Positions 6,184 to 7,260 of a stretch of DNA of 7,260 bases are shown here, one piece after another. This stretch comes from an uncultured Bacillus sp. (lineage in GTDB: Bacteria; Bacillota; Bacilli; Bacillales; DSM-1321). The notes under the pieces are model-generated. The model did no database searches and was not told the origin of the DNA. It saw nothing but the letters and a program-made list of their open reading frames with translations. A program made the position numbers and the translations under genes. Each line of letters opens with the position of its first letter. Positions within the stretch are counted from its first letter, which is position 1. The stretch lies in the NCBI GenBank assembly GCA_934215995.1, contig CAKQBC010000115.1, forward strand, positions 1-7,260, written 5' to 3'.

Positions 6184-7260
6184 CCGGGATATCGGGGAAT
6201 TGAACGGCTATAAATGGTATTTGGAACATTATGTACCGAAGAAATTGGAGATTATGGAGGCACATTCGGCATCTGAGGCGTTGAAATGCCTGCATGCAGA
6301 GACGATTGACATAGTGATTGCAGATTTATCGATGATGACACCAGCTTTGAAAAAAAATCTTCAATCCGGGCAATCAACTGTTATTGCGATGACGGCACAG
6401 CCGACTTTCCAGCACGCCCAGCTGGCGATCGAACTGCAGGCAATCCAGTTCTTTACAAAGCCGGTTGCACTTGAGTCACTGAAAGCTGCCTTGCTATCCG
6501 TCCGCAGCCGAAAAGAAATCGTTCATCCTTCTTCTCCATTGCCGCAACAGGATTTATACTTATCATTATTTTTGGATGAGGAAACCATCATCGACAGGTC
6601 AGCCCAACAGTTTTTTCTGATTGAGCCTGCTGACTTCAAGGACCATCTAAAGCTGTACCGATGGCTTTCTGAATCCTTCCTGATGGAAGAGACGACCTTG
6701 CTGCCGCTACAGAAACGGATCATTTGCGTAGTGGAGACGGATTCACTGGAGGAAGTGAAGAAGCATTGCCAGCTGCTTCTCCAGGAATGGCAGAAGCATA
6801 GCGACGAGATGCTGAACATAGCCATTTATGACGGAGAATCAGCGAAGCTGCGACATTTGTATGAGAAAACGATGGAAACACTTCATCAACGATTTTACAA
6901 AGGGTATAACCAAATTTTCTTCAGCTCGGAACAGATTGAGATTTCCCACTTTGATCCGTTGCTTACGCCCGAGCAGCAGCAATTCTGGATTCGGGCGCTC
7001 GAAGAACAAGACATGAATGGAATCAAGGATTTCTTTCATGCATTGACATTGCCAGGTGTCCACTTCCATCAGGACGATGTCCGCATCCACCTGACAAGCG
7101 TGCTGGCCCAAATCCGCCGCTACATGCTCAAGTACCATCTGCAGCAGCAGGCCCGGCTTGAATCGCAATACAGAAACCTGTTCCATATCATCCTCGAATG
7201 CCCGATACTTTATGAAATCCTGCAGGAAAAAGTTTTCTTCATACAGGCGCTCATGCAGTC
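6164..7260 (+). CDS. YesN-type response regulator (receiver plus GGDEF-like linker), 3'-truncated by the window edge
   Basis: The frame stays open for 365 codons to the end of the window. The start is ATG 6164, because a TGA at 6158 closes the frame just upstream. Residues 1-115 form a CheY-like receiver: MKILFIDRD, IVIADLSM (Asp54 as phospho-acceptor), VIAMTAQ (Thr77) and FFTKPV (Lys99). Two things are odd. The second acidic-pocket residue is Arg8, and Asp54 to Thr77 is 23 residues where about 28-30 is usual, with the MPGMDG-like loop missing. Residues about 185-260 (MLNIAIYDG, YEKTMETLHQRFYKGYNQI) resemble the GGDEF-like domain of YesN/CdaR regulators. Residues 275-325 resemble the helical linker of YesN proteins. 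An AraC-type helix-turn-helix is expected beyond the window. It is divergent from the hut operon and may control it; no sensor kinase is visible here. Confidence 0.85.
   Translation, partial: MKILFIDRDIGELNGYKWYLEHYVPKKLEIMEAHSASEALKCLHAETIDIVIADLSMMTPALKKNLQSGQSTVIAMTAQPTFQHAQLAIELQAIQFFTKPVALESLKAALLSVRSRKEIVHPSSPLPQQDLYLSLFLDEETIIDRSAQQFFLIEPADFKDHLKLYRWLSESFLMEETTLLPLQKRIICVVETDSLEEVKKHCQLLLQEWQKHSDEMLNIAIYDGESAKLRHLYEKTMETLHQRFYKGYNQIFFSSEQIEISHFDPLLTPEQQQFWIRALEEQDMNGIKDFFHALTLPGVHFHQDDVRIHLTSVLAQIRRYMLKYHLQQQARLESQYRNLFHIILECPILYEILQEKVFFIQALMQ

Noticed and set aside
6523..7186. Two minus-strand frames (6523-6825 and 6839-7186) at the right end
   Set aside because: Both are shadows of the plus-strand response-regulator frame, which carries recognisable domain motifs across the same bases.
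1..7260. Mobile elements, CRISPR arrays, tRNA/rRNA genes or defence systems
   Set aside because: Apart from the short divergent region the window is filled by five large, coherent genes and one convergent terminator. No transposase, array of repeats or RNA-gene signature was seen.

Overview
The window looks like chromosomal DNA from a low-to-mid GC Gram-positive bacterium of the Bacillales. The reasons are strong AAGGAGG-type ribosome binding sites, an LCP (LytR-CpsA-Psr) wall-polymer ligase, Bacillus-like Hut enzymes and a YesN-type response regulator. A member of the Planococcaceae or a related family is my best guess, but the sequence alone does not settle the genus.

Layout. Positions 1-712 (+) hold the 3' part of an LCP-family gene, followed by a strong hairpin terminator (720-748) in the short gap where it converges with the hut operon. 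Positions 762-6015 (-) are one tightly packed operon, transcribed right to left: a YjiH-type/nucleoside-recognition (Gate) membrane protein, hutU (urocanate hydratase), hutI (imidazolonepropionase) and hutG (formimidoylglutamase). The genes are 15 bp apart, 5 bp apart, and overlapping by 22 bp, which points to cotranscription and translational coupling. Positions 6016-6163 are a 148-bp AT-rich divergent regulatory region. From 6164 to the right edge (+) runs an uninterrupted reading frame of 365 codons, encoding an atypical receiver domain plus a YesN-type GGDEF-like linker. Its expected AraC-type DNA-binding domain lies beyond the window.

Function. HutU, HutI and HutG carry out the last three steps from urocanate to glutamate plus formamide. 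HutH (histidine ammonia-lyase), which makes urocanate, is not in this locus, and neither is hutP. The operon instead begins with a membrane protein that is a candidate importer of histidine, urocanate or a related compound. The divergent regulator is a candidate controller of the operon. A cre-like (CcpA) element and an 8-bp inverted repeat lie in the shared promoter region.

The most notable points are: (a) the YesN-type regulator divergent from hut has a receiver with Arg in place of the second acidic residue and a shortened phospho-acceptor loop; (b) an 8-codon overlapping mini-ORF takes the best ribosome binding site in front of that regulator; (c) the hut operon has a YjiH gene and no hutH. 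I saw no mobile elements, CRISPR arrays, tRNA or rRNA genes.
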